Source of the DNA: Candidatus Bipolaricaulis sp.
Lineage (GTDB): Bacteria; Bipolaricaulota; Bipolaricaulia; Bipolaricaulales; Bipolaricaulaceae
DNA: 10,822 nucleotides
Direction of reading: 5' to 3'
NCBI GenBank assembly: GCA_020062805.1
Contig: JAGUVP010000223.1
Span: forward strand, 1 to 10,822
The number at the start of each line of letters is the position of its first letter. The stretch's first letter is position 1. A program made the translations under genes and the position numbers. The notes under the pieces were generated by a model. That model was given only the letters and a program-made list of their open reading frames with translations. It had not been told where the DNA came from and searched no databases. This document shows positions 1 to 5,740 of the stretch, in pieces.

Positions 1-538
1 CCGGTTCGAGCATCTGGCCGAGCATCCCGTCGGCGAGGATCAGCGCTGGGACGCGGTACTGGTCGGAGAGGTCGAACGCGAGCCCGGCGAGCTCGGCTGC
101 CTCCTGGGCGGTCGCCGGGGCGAGGACGATCAGCCGGTAGTCGCCGTGCCCGCCACCCTTCGTGGCCTGGAAGTAGTCCCCCTGCGCGGGGGCGATGTTT
201 CCCAATCCGGGGCCGCCACGGGCGACGTTGATGATCACGCACGGGAGGTCCGCCCCGGCGAGGTAGGAGATCCCCTCCAGCTTCAGGCTGATCCCCGGCG
301 AAGACGAGGAGGTCATCGTGCGCACCCCGGCTGCCGCCGCGCCGTAACACATGTTGATCGCCGCGACCTCGCTCTCTGCCTGGAGGAACGCTCCACCCGC
401 TGCGGGAAGGTGGGCGGCCATGTACTCCAGAATCTCGTTCTGGGGCGTGATCGGGTAACCGAAGTAGGTCCGGCAGCCGGCGCGGATTGCCCCCTCGGCC
501 ATCGCCTCGTTGCCGGTCATGAGCTGTCGTTCCGCCAT
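1..538 (-). CDS. vorB: 2-oxoacid:ferredoxin oxidoreductase, VorB/KorA-type subunit (3' end beyond window)
   Basis: The first 179 residues of a subunit that binds the thiamine-pyrophosphate pyrimidine end in ferredoxin-dependent 2-oxoacid oxidoreductases. These cytoplasmic enzymes turn branched-chain or other 2-oxoacids plus CoA into acyl-CoA and CO2 with reduced ferredoxin. Visible motifs are [12 protein letters not shown] (25-36), [10 protein letters not shown] (53-62), [11 protein letters not shown] (76-86), then a GGPGLG segment and a KGGGHGDYR segment. All match what I know of the VorB (2-ketoisovalerate) branch closely. The start ATG at 538 has AGGAGG at 548-543, 4 nt upstream. The gene lies 27 nt after a ferredoxin gene, the usual arrangement for the delta-type subunit of these complexes. 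The TPP-binding beta and the gamma subunit genes would be expected further left. KorA or a broader-specificity paralogue is possible, since substrate cannot be read from this part. Confidence 0.88.
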   Translation of the reverse strand, partial: MAERQLMTGNEAMAEGAIRAGCRTYFGYPITPQNEILEYMAAHLPAAGGAFLQAESEVAAINMCYGAAAAGVRTMTSSSSPGISLKLEGISYLAGADLPCVIINVARGGPGLGNIAPAQGDYFQATKGGGHGDYRLIVLAPATAQEAAELAGLAFDLSDQYRVPALILADGMLGQMLEP

Positions 539-565
539 CCACCCTCCTCTGCTACGGTTAGCTGG

Positions 566-820
566 TTATCGGTTCTCGGTGCCGCGCGCGGTTGCACCGG
601 GAGCCGCCGTTTCGCGGTAGACCTCGATCGCCACGTCCGGGCACGTCTGGGCGCACAGGGCGCACCCCGTGCACTTCTCGGGGTGGGCCATTGCCGCCAC
701 GGGGTATCCGGAGCTGTTGTACTCCGCGGACAATTCCAGTACCCCGAACGGGCACACCGTGACGCACAGGCTGCACCCCTTGCATCGTTCCCGGTCCACC
801 ACTGCCTCGCCCTTCGGCAT
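566..820 (-). CDS. 2x[4Fe-4S] ferredoxin, probable delta-type subunit of the adjacent oxidoreductase
   Basis: An 84-residue bacterial-type ferredoxin with two cluster-binding motifs, CKGCSLCVTVCP (Cys13, 16, 19, 23) and CTGCALCAQTCP (Cys50, 53, 56, 60). All eight ligands are present, so two [4Fe-4S] clusters are expected. The spacer between the motifs contains a GYPVAAM segment, which I associate with the small ferredoxin subunits encoded beside VorB-type genes. It probably passes electrons from the 2-oxoacid oxidoreductase to free ferredoxin. The start ATG at 820 has AGGAGG at 831-826, and that site overlaps the stop codon of the upstream S1-domain gene, so translation of the two is likely coupled. 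The last dozen residues are unstructured and not conserved-looking. Confidence 0.9.
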   Translation of the reverse strand: MPKGEAVVDRERCKGCSLCVTVCPFGVLELSAEYNSSGYPVAAMAHPEKCTGCALCAQTCPDVAIEVYRETAAPGATARGTENR

Positions 821-829
821 CTTCGCCTC

Positions 830-1279
830 CTAGTCCAGCTCGAGTCGCTGCGATGTGCGCGTACCCCGGCGACGCTTGAGGCGTCCAAGCGCGGTTTCGG
901 TTCCTTTCAGCCATGTCTTGAGGCGCCACTCGATCCGCTCTTCGGGTTGCTCGGGGAGTGGGGTGGTGGCGGAGCGGGTGCTGAGGGCGGACCGGAACTC
1001 GATCGCTTCCCGGTGGTACGCGATTGCTTCGCGGTCTTGGTCCGTGACCCGGCGCAACGAGAGGGCAGGACGCTCCAGACGGTCCGATCCGATGACCTTC
1101 ACAAGCAGCTCTTGGTCTACGACGAGGTTCCGCTCGCCGGGGAGAGCGTCCTCGTCCGGGATCTCCGAGGCGTGGAGGAACCCCACCCCACCCTCGGGGA
1201 ACCCGACCAGTGCGCCGTTGGGCTGAATCTCCAGCACCTTTCCCACGAGAAGGTCGCCGACCTTGAGCTTCGGGGTCAT
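830..1279 (-). CDS. S1 RNA-binding domain protein
   Basis: A 149-residue protein whose first 80 or so residues form one S1/OB-fold RNA-binding domain. It begins KVGDLLVGKVLEIQPNGALV, continues with GFLHASEIPDED, and ends with a VKVIGSDRLERPALSLRRV stretch, which is the standard order of S1 strand motifs. The remainder (about 85-149) is charged and helical with a basic cluster KRRRGTR near the end, consistent with RNA or ribosome contact. Size and layout resemble small single-S1 proteins such as YugI/general stress protein 13, but orthology is not established. The ATG at 1279 is preceded by AAGAGG at 1290-1285. It follows rpmB by 40 nt, in keeping with a translation-linked role. Confidence 0.8.
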   Translation of the reverse strand: MTPKLKVGDLLVGKVLEIQPNGALVGFPEGGVGFLHASEIPDEDALPGERNLVVDQELLVKVIGSDRLERPALSLRRVTDQDREAIAYHREAIEFRSALSTRSATTPLPEQPEERIEWRLKTWLKGTETALGRLKRRRGTRTSQRLELD

Positions 1280-1319
1280 TGGGACCTCTTTGGGTCAGGA
1301 CTTGGTCTGTTCGCGCGCG

Positions 1320-1508
1320 TCACGCCTTGGTGACCTTGCCCGCCTTGATGCAGCGGGTGCAGACCCGCATTCGCCCACGACGTCCCTCGTGGACTGCGTG
1401 AACGCGCTGCAGGTTCGGCAGGCGCACCCGCCGGCTGTGCCGACCAGAGTGGCTGATCTTCGCGCCGAACTCGGGGCCGCGCCCGCAGATCTCGCAATTC
1501 CGTGCCAT
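1320..1508 (-). CDS. rpmB: 50S ribosomal protein L28, zinc-ribbon form
   Basis: A 62-residue protein of normal length for bacterial L28, a small structural protein of the large ribosomal subunit. It begins MARNCEICGRGPEFGAKISH, the family signature, followed by basic HSRRVRLPNLQRV. Two CxxC pairs (Cys5/Cys8 and Cys50/Cys53) make it the zinc-binding version. Longer upstream ATGs in the same frame exist but the family N-terminus fixes the start at 1508. AAGGAGG at 1521-1515 lies 6 nt upstream and overlaps the end of tsaB, leaving a 1-nt intergenic gap, so the two are almost certainly co-transcribed and probably translationally coupled. Confidence 0.95.
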   Translation of the reverse strand: MARNCEICGRGPEFGAKISHSGRHSRRVRLPNLQRVHAVHEGRRGRMRVCTRCIKAGKVTKA

Positions 1509-1509
1509 G

Positions 1510-2154
1510 TCAAACCTCCTTGTGTACATAGTGAGGCTCAAGCTGCTTCGGATCCTCCGCTCCCACTTCCTCGTACCGGGCCCATCCCAGACGAGCGATC
1601 GCGCTTGGCCGGGGGTAGGCGAGTTCCGGTGAGGCGCAGACGATGGCAGGCGTCGCAGCCGCGATCTCAGTGCGGAACTCCTCTACACCGGACCCCACGA
1701 CGAGCGTTCCCGATCCTTCCGCGGCTTTGGCGAGGGCTTCCTGCCACGGCAACACCGTCTCTGCCCCCACCCGGTCGCGACTCGCCCACGCCACATACAC
1801 GAACTCGCGCCGGTCGTGGATCCACACCGCAACCCTCCCCGGCCACCATGCAAGCGGTCGGGCAACGGCTTCGGTCTGGCGAACCCCCACCACCGGGATG
1901 CTCAAAGCCTGCGCCATCCCCTTCGCGAATGCAACCCCGACCCGAAGGCCGGTAAACGAACCGGGGCCGATATCAACAGCCACGAGTTCGATCGCCCTCT
2001 GGTCGGCGTGGGCCAAGCGGAGGAGTGATTCCACGGCAAGAGGAAGGTTCTCCCCTCCCTCGCGGCCCATCGGCACAACGAGTTCCTGCGCTTCGTGTGC
2101 GGAAACAAGGGCGACCCCGCCCCTCTTTCCTGAAGTTTCAACCCCCAATACCAC
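1510..2154 (-). CDS. tsaB: tRNA N6-threonylcarbamoyladenosine biosynthesis protein TsaB
   Basis: A 214-residue ASKHA-fold protein, the scaffold partner of TsaD and TsaE in making t6A37 on ANN-decoding tRNAs. It starts VLGVETSGKRGGVAL, the phosphate-1-like strand-turn, and carries the TsaB hallmark DIGPGSFTGLRVGVAFAKG at about 61-79. Later conserved pieces include VVGV (about 89) and the C-terminal PHYV segment common in TsaB. The start is GTG at 2154, chosen because it gives the family N-terminus; no strong Shine-Dalgarno is visible and the stop of ribF is only 8 nt upstream, so coupling to ribF translation is likely. The nearby ATG at 2161 is out of frame and closes after seven codons. TsaD and TsaE are not in the window. 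Confidence 0.93.
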   Translation of the reverse strand: MVLGVETSGKRGGVALVSAHEAQELVVPMGREGGENLPLAVESLLRLAHADQRAIELVAVDIGPGSFTGLRVGVAFAKGMAQALSIPVVGVRQTEAVARPLAWWPGRVAVWIHDRREFVYVAWASRDRVGAETVLPWQEALAKAAEGSGTLVVGSGVEEFRTEIAAATPAIVCASPELAYPRPSAIARLGWARYEEVGAEDPKQLEPHYVHKEV

Positions 2155-2162
2155 GGGCCATC

Positions 2163-3065
2163 TTAGGGCCCAGCGCCGGGTGAGCGCAACTCCTCCTCCC
2201 CGAGGAGACGCGACGGAGAGGGCGTTCCCTCTAGCATCTCTTCGGCCAGCGCCCGATCGCGGCCGATCTGTTGGACAAGGGTTCCCTCGGCGTCAAAACG
2301 CTTATCAGGACGGACAAACTTCAGGAGGTGCACCTCGACCGGTCCGTCCACCTCACCCTTAGGGGGGGCCAACAGGTGGATCTCTGCCGAAGACGGCAGA
2401 TCCGGGAAAGTGGGCCGATCTCCAATGTAGAACAGAGATTTCCCCTCTCCACGGGGCCACTGCGCCCACGCAGCGTACACGCCGGGACGTGGTGGGACGA
2501 GGTTGGGGAAGGGGTCGAGGTTCACCGTAGGGTACCCGAGCCGTCGGGCAAGCTTCGCCCCTGGCGTAGGCATTCCTGCGAGCCATGCCGGCCGGCCAAG
2601 TAGGGATGCCGCCTTCGCCACGTCCCCGCACGTGATGAGGTCTCGGATCCGTCGTGAACTGACGACCTCACCCTCCAGGCGCAGGGGTTCGATGACGTGG
2701 ATGGCGAGACCGAGGTGAGGGGCGAGGCGGTGCAACGTGGCTAGGCTTCCTGTGCGTCCCCGGCCGAACCTGTGATCCGGCCCCACGGCTACCGCAGCGG
2801 CCCCGAGCCGCCCCGCGATCTCATCGCGCAAGAAAGCCACGGAAGTCATGTTCTGGACTTGCTCCCAGGATACGACGATGACCTCGTCGACGTGGTTCCC
2901 GAGGAGCGATACCTTGGCGTCGAGCGTGAGGAGGGACGGCCCGCGGGGCGGAAACGTGTACGCGGTTATGGGGAGCCCGGGGGCGCAGCGGCGCGCTTCC
3001 GTGAGAAGGTGCTGGTGCCCACGATGGACTCCATCGAACCGCCCCACCGCGACGACCCGGGACAT
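2163..3065 (-). CDS. ribF: Bifunctional riboflavin kinase/FAD synthetase RibF
   Basis: A 300-residue enzyme making FMN from riboflavin and FAD from FMN. The N-terminal adenylyltransferase half shows VGRFDGVHRGHQHL (7-20), GPDHRFGRGRTG (95-106) and SSRRIRDLI (136-144). The C-terminal flavokinase half shows KLARRLGYPTVNL (171-183, PTxN binding ATP/Mg), GVYA (195-198), YIGDRPTF (213-220) and EIHLL (228-232), where Glu228 is the expected catalytic base. The usual glycine-rich lead-in to the PTxN motif is divergent here (MPTPGAK). ATG 3065 gives a normal-length protein. It lies 4 nt after the stop of the upstream propeller gene and has no clear Shine-Dalgarno, so re-initiation is likely. A longer in-frame extension to 3347 overlaps the propeller gene and is not credible. 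Confidence 0.95.
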   Translation of the reverse strand: MSRVVAVGRFDGVHRGHQHLLTEARRCAPGLPITAYTFPPRGPSLLTLDAKVSLLGNHVDEVIVVSWEQVQNMTSVAFLRDEIAGRLGAAAVAVGPDHRFGRGRTGSLATLHRLAPHLGLAIHVIEPLRLEGEVVSSRRIRDLITCGDVAKAASLLGRPAWLAGMPTPGAKLARRLGYPTVNLDPFPNLVPPRPGVYAAWAQWPRGEGKSLFYIGDRPTFPDLPSSAEIHLLAPPKGEVDGPVEVHLLKFVRPDKRFDAEGTLVQQIGRDRALAEEMLEGTPSPSRLLGEEELRSPGAGP

Positions 3066-3069
3066 CCGT

Positions 3070-3921
3070 TCAGGACGTCTTGCTAGCGAGGATGAGCCAT
3101 CCCCTCGTGCGGAGGGACCCGTAGCCAATCTCCTCACCGTTCGGGTTCCAGCACGGAAACGCATCGCGCCACTCGTCGAACGTGAACGCGGTTCGCTCCC
3201 GTCCGTCGCGACGCATGACGTGGATGTCCGACGGCCCGCGCAGGTTCGATTCGAACGCAATCCACTCCCCATCGGGCGAGAACCGCGGACACCAGTCGAA
3301 GAACGGGTCCTGGGTGAGAAGCTCGATGCGATCTCCGTCGAGGTCAAGGATGTACAGGTCCCAGCTCAGGGCGGTGCCGATCTGCCATAGACCGACAAAC
3401 GCCAGGGATTCACCGTCGGGCGAGAAGTCCGGCGTGTCCACCGGCCCCGGGGTCCGGGTGAGCTGCTGCAGCGTGCCCGTTTCCAGGTGCCACAGGTACA
3501 GGTCACACTGACCACCGGCATGGCCTACGAATGCGACGCGATTTCCGTCGGGGGAGATCGTCGGTCGGGCGATGAGGTCGATCGGTGCCGACTGATCAGG
3601 CAGTCGGCTGAGATCTCCTTGGCTGAAGAGGAGGCTCTTCTCTCCATCGAGATCGGCCTTCCACACGACGTACCCGGCGTCGGAAAACGTGACGTAGACG
3701 AACCAGGCTTCCGGGCCAAACCGCGCCCAATCGGTGGCGGCTCCAGTGGTCATGCGCCGGGCGTCCCGGCCTTCCGGGGCGAGCCCGATCCAGATGTCGC
3801 CTTCGGCTACGTACAGGATGTACTGGCCATCCTTGGACCAGTCGAGTGCGGTCAGCCCAAGGAGGCCGCCCCCGCCCGCGACGGGAATGAGGAGGAGCAA
3901 CCCAACGCATAGCCAACGCAT
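3070..3921 (-). CDS. Exported TolB-like (PD40) beta-propeller protein
   Basis: A 283-residue protein with an N-terminal hydrophobic export segment (MRWLCVGLLLLIPVAGGGG) followed by PD40/TolB-type propeller blades. The repeats are easy to see: PTISPDGNRVAFVG, PDFSPDGESLAFVG, PRFSPDGEWIAFES and PCWNPNGEEIGYG, each followed by a DLYxxxL-type strand and a QLT/LLT-type end; a more divergent first blade contains WSKDGQYILYV. It is probably periplasmic, with an unknown ligand or partner. I do not call it TolB itself because the TolB N-terminal domain and the pal/tol neighbours are absent. I prefer ATG 3921 to ATG 3930, because a promoter -10 box (TAGAAT, 3934-3929) overlaps the upstream ATG. It is the first gene of the minus-strand run. 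Confidence 0.82.
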   Translation of the reverse strand: MRWLCVGLLLLIPVAGGGGLLGLTALDWSKDGQYILYVAEGDIWIGLAPEGRDARRMTTGAATDWARFGPEAWFVYVTFSDAGYVVWKADLDGEKSLLFSQGDLSRLPDQSAPIDLIARPTISPDGNRVAFVGHAGGQCDLYLWHLETGTLQQLTRTPGPVDTPDFSPDGESLAFVGLWQIGTALSWDLYILDLDGDRIELLTQDPFFDWCPRFSPDGEWIAFESNLRGPSDIHVMRRDGRERTAFTFDEWRDAFPCWNPNGEEIGYGSLRTRGWLILASKTS

Positions 3922-3928
3922 CGTTTCC

Positions 3929-3957
3929 ATTCTAGGGGAGATGAGGGAAGGAGACAA
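3929..3957 (-). promoter_or_regulatory. Promoter of the propeller-ribF-tsaB-rpmB run, apparently leaderless
   Basis: Read on the minus strand, TTGTCT (3957-3952) is followed after 17 nt by TAGAAT (3934-3929). This gives 4/6 and 5/6 matches to the sigma70 consensus with ideal spacing. The predicted transcription start, 6-8 nt downstream of the -10 box, falls on or within 2 nt of the ATG at 3921, so the first message would have essentially no leader. No other convincing promoter is visible down to position 538. Confidence 0.62.
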
Positions 3958-3962
3958 CTCCG

Positions 3963-3992
3963 TTGCCGTCGGGGCCAGGACGCGACTACAAT
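3963..3992 (+). promoter_or_regulatory. ruvB promoter, apparently leaderless
   Basis: TTGCCG (3963-3968), an 18-nt spacer and TACAAT (3987-3992), directly followed by GGG. The start codon of ruvB is at 4001, only 8 nt after the -10 box, so transcription should begin at or just before the ATG. There is no room for a Shine-Dalgarno sequence. Its -35 box is 5 bp from the -35 box of the divergent promoter. Confidence 0.62.
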
Positions 3993-4000
3993 GGGCGACG

Positions 4001-5002
4001 ATGGCCAACCGCGTCACCGCGCCAGAGCGCCAAGAGGGGGATCCCACCGGACGTACGCTGCGTCCTCAGGCCTTGGCCGAGTTCGTCGGCCAGCAGCCGA
4101 TCCGCGAGCGGCTCCAGGTGTACATTCAAGCGGCCAAGGCGCGGAAAGAACCCCTTGATCATGTGCTCCTCCTTTCGCCGCCGGGGCTGGGGAAGACCAC
4201 GCTCGCCTACATCATCGCCCGGGAGATGGGAGGAGAGATCAAAGTCTCGTCAGGACCGGCGATCGAACGTCCGGGAGATCTCGCGGCGATCCTCACCCAC
4301 CTCTCGCCAGGAGACGTCCTGTTTGTGGACGAGATCCATCGCCTACGACCGCCGGTGGAGGAGGTTCTCTACCCGGCGATGGAGGACTACAAGCTCGACA
4401 TCGTGGTTGGGGAAGGGCCTCACGCCCGTTCGATCCGTCTTGACCTCGCGCCGTTCACCCTCGTGGGGGCGACGACGCGGGAAGGCCTCCTCACCACACC
4501 GTTGCGGGACCGGTTCGAGGTCGTGTTCCGGTTCGACTTCTACGGGCACGACGAACTGGCGGAGATCCTTGCCCGCGCTGCTCCCCGTATCGGGTGCGAG
4601 GTGGATCGCGACGCGGCGGGCGAGTTGGCCATCCGGGCCCGTGGGACGCCGCGGATTGCGATCCGTCTCTTGCGGCGGGCCCGCGATGTCGCTCAGGTCT
4701 CAGGATCCAAGCGGATAAGCGTTGTTGCTGCACGGGAGACGCTCTCGATGCTCGGGATCGATGACGCAGGCCTCGACGTTCTGGATCGGCGAATCCTCAC
4801 GATCCTCATCGACCGATTCGACGGCGGGCCGGTGGGACTGGACACGCTGGCTGCTGCGCTGGGCGAGGATCCGGACACGATTGCCGATCTGTACGAGCCT
4901 TTTCTGATCTCGCTGGGGTTCGTCCGCCGTACTCCCCAAGGGCGTGTCGCCAGTGAGCGGGCCTACGCCCACCTCGGCCGTACGCCCACCCGTCTCCTCT
5001 GA
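4001..5002 (+). CDS. ruvB: Holliday junction branch migration ATPase RuvB
   Basis: A 333-residue AAA+ motor, full length for the family, which pumps DNA through the RuvA-bound Holliday junction during recombination and repair. The sequence shows TLRPQALAEFVGQ (19-31), Walker A SPPGLGKTTLA (59-69), SSGPAIERPGDLAAIL (83-98), Walker B VLFVDEIHRL (106-115), sensor 1 GATTR (156-160), LRDRF (168-172, arginine-finger region), sensor 2 GTPRIA (215-220), and the winged-helix end DGGPVGLDTLA and RTPQGR. The first Walker A residue is Ser59, where RuvB normally has Gly. ATG 4001 is chosen because it gives the normal N-terminus and sits immediately downstream of a -10 box; upstream in-frame extension is implausible. 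It stands alone here, with ruvA and ruvC absent from the window. Confidence 0.97.
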   Translation: MANRVTAPERQEGDPTGRTLRPQALAEFVGQQPIRERLQVYIQAAKARKEPLDHVLLLSPPGLGKTTLAYIIAREMGGEIKVSSGPAIERPGDLAAILTHLSPGDVLFVDEIHRLRPPVEEVLYPAMEDYKLDIVVGEGPHARSIRLDLAPFTLVGATTREGLLTTPLRDRFEVVFRFDFYGHDELAEILARAAPRIGCEVDRDAAGELAIRARGTPRIAIRLLRRARDVAQVSGSKRISVVAARETLSMLGIDDAGLDVLDRRILTILIDRFDGGPVGLDTLAAALGEDPDTIADLYEPFLISLGFVRRTPQGRVASERAYAHLGRTPTRLL

Positions 5003-5012
5003 TTCGCTCTCC

Positions 5013-5035
5013 TCCTGCGTAGAGGATGTGCAGGA
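5013..5035. terminator. Weak hairpin in the convergent spacer after ruvB
   Basis: TCCTGC (5013-5018) and GCAGGA (5030-5035) are a perfect 6-bp inverted repeat with an 11-nt loop, starting 10 nt after the ruvB stop. No T-run follows on either strand, so intrinsic termination is uncertain. The rest of the 5003-5155 spacer holds no gene I can support. A short GC-rich CCGG...CCGG repeat (5129-5142) near the end of the opposing gene is the only other structure seen. Confidence 0.22.
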
Positions 5036-5155
5036 ATAGGTTCTCACGCGGAGCCTGAGATTCGGAGCGAGCCAAGGAGCTTATCGGGCATCTCCTTGCG
5101 TGCTCTGCGTTCAATGCGTCAGGCGCGGCCGGGGGACTCCGGTGGATCGGAACCG

Positions 5156-5701
5156 CTACGATCGGCGGAGGAAGGCGCGGGCTCCGGCTAGGAACTCGCC
5201 CACCACTCCGAGAAACCGGCGCCAGTCGAGGATCAGCGCCGCAGTCATCCAGATGAGACCTGCATAAACGACGACCGGATCGTGCCACAAGGCAACCACG
5301 AACGGCAAGAACACCCACGGACAGGCGAGGATCATCGTCACCGACTTGAACCGCAGAAACCCGCCCGTCCTCCAAAGCACCCCCAGGGAGACGATGGCTC
5401 CCGCAAGAAGGTAGGCCGCTCCGGGTACGGCGGGGACGAGGCCGGTCAGGATAAGGTACATGGCCGAGGCGAGGACCATCAGCATGTCGATGTGGAATTC
5501 GTGCTCGCCGATCCAACTTGGATCCTTGTCCCACCGCCGCGCGAGCCGTCCATCGGCCATGTCCGTGGTCCACCCAATGAGGAGGAGGAACGCCACCGTT
5601 CGCAGAGCCGATGGCCCGATGGGGGTGAGGCCGAGAATGGCGAATGCAATCCCACCCCGGGCAGCAGTCAGCCAGTCCGGGATTGTCTTCTTCCTGGCCA
5701 T
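5156..5701 (-). CDS. CDP-alcohol phosphatidyltransferase family protein
   Basis: A 181-residue integral membrane protein with several hydrophobic segments (about 31-45, 74-90, 92-108, 122-142, 145-160) and the CDP-alcohol phosphatidyltransferase signature DMADGRLAR at 47-55. Such enzymes move a phosphatidyl or phospho-alcohol group from a CDP-activated donor to an alcohol in phospholipid synthesis. The first two aspartates (Asp47, Asp50) and the DG..AR core are intact. The distal part reads GEHEFHID (65-72), giving Glu68 where a third Asp is usual and Asp72 as the fourth. Length is typical of PgsA/PssA-like members, but the alcohol cannot be assigned. ATG 5701 is preferred over ATG 5713 because a perfect TATAAT overlaps the latter. 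The gene follows the Lpt fusion by 39 nt, an envelope context. Confidence 0.83.
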   Translation of the reverse strand: MARKKTIPDWLTAARGGIAFAILGLTPIGPSALRTVAFLLLIGWTTDMADGRLARRWDKDPSWIGEHEFHIDMLMVLASAMYLILTGLVPAVPGAAYLLAGAIVSLGVLWRTGGFLRFKSVTMILACPWVFLPFVVALWHDPVVVYAGLIWMTAALILDWRRFLGVVGEFLAGARAFLRRS

Positions 5702-5711
5702 ACTTGATTCC

Positions 5712-5717
5712 ATTATA
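5712..5717 (-). promoter_or_regulatory. Consensus -10 box before the phosphatidyltransferase gene
   Basis: A perfect TATAAT (5717-5712, minus strand) followed by GGAA lies 10 nt before ATG 5701, predicting a leader of only a few nucleotides. No good -35 match is found 16-18 nt upstream, where the sequence reads around CCCAAAG. The element is therefore a candidate secondary promoter within the spacer after the Lpt fusion stop codon. Confidence 0.45.
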
Positions 5718-5740
5718 CCTCGGCCCCCCGCTTCTTTGGG

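Noticed and set aside
146..1333. A 395-codon open frame on the plus strand.
   Set aside because: It runs antisense through vorB, the ferredoxin and the S1-domain gene, which all carry family motifs and ribosome binding sites; the frame has no recognisable domain and is a GC-rich shadow.
5045..5092. A 15-codon minus-strand frame (MPDKLLGSLRISGSA) in the convergent spacer.
   Set aside because: The AAGGAG abuts the ATG, too close to act as a ribosome binding site, the peptide is unrecognisable, and such a short frame is expected by chance.
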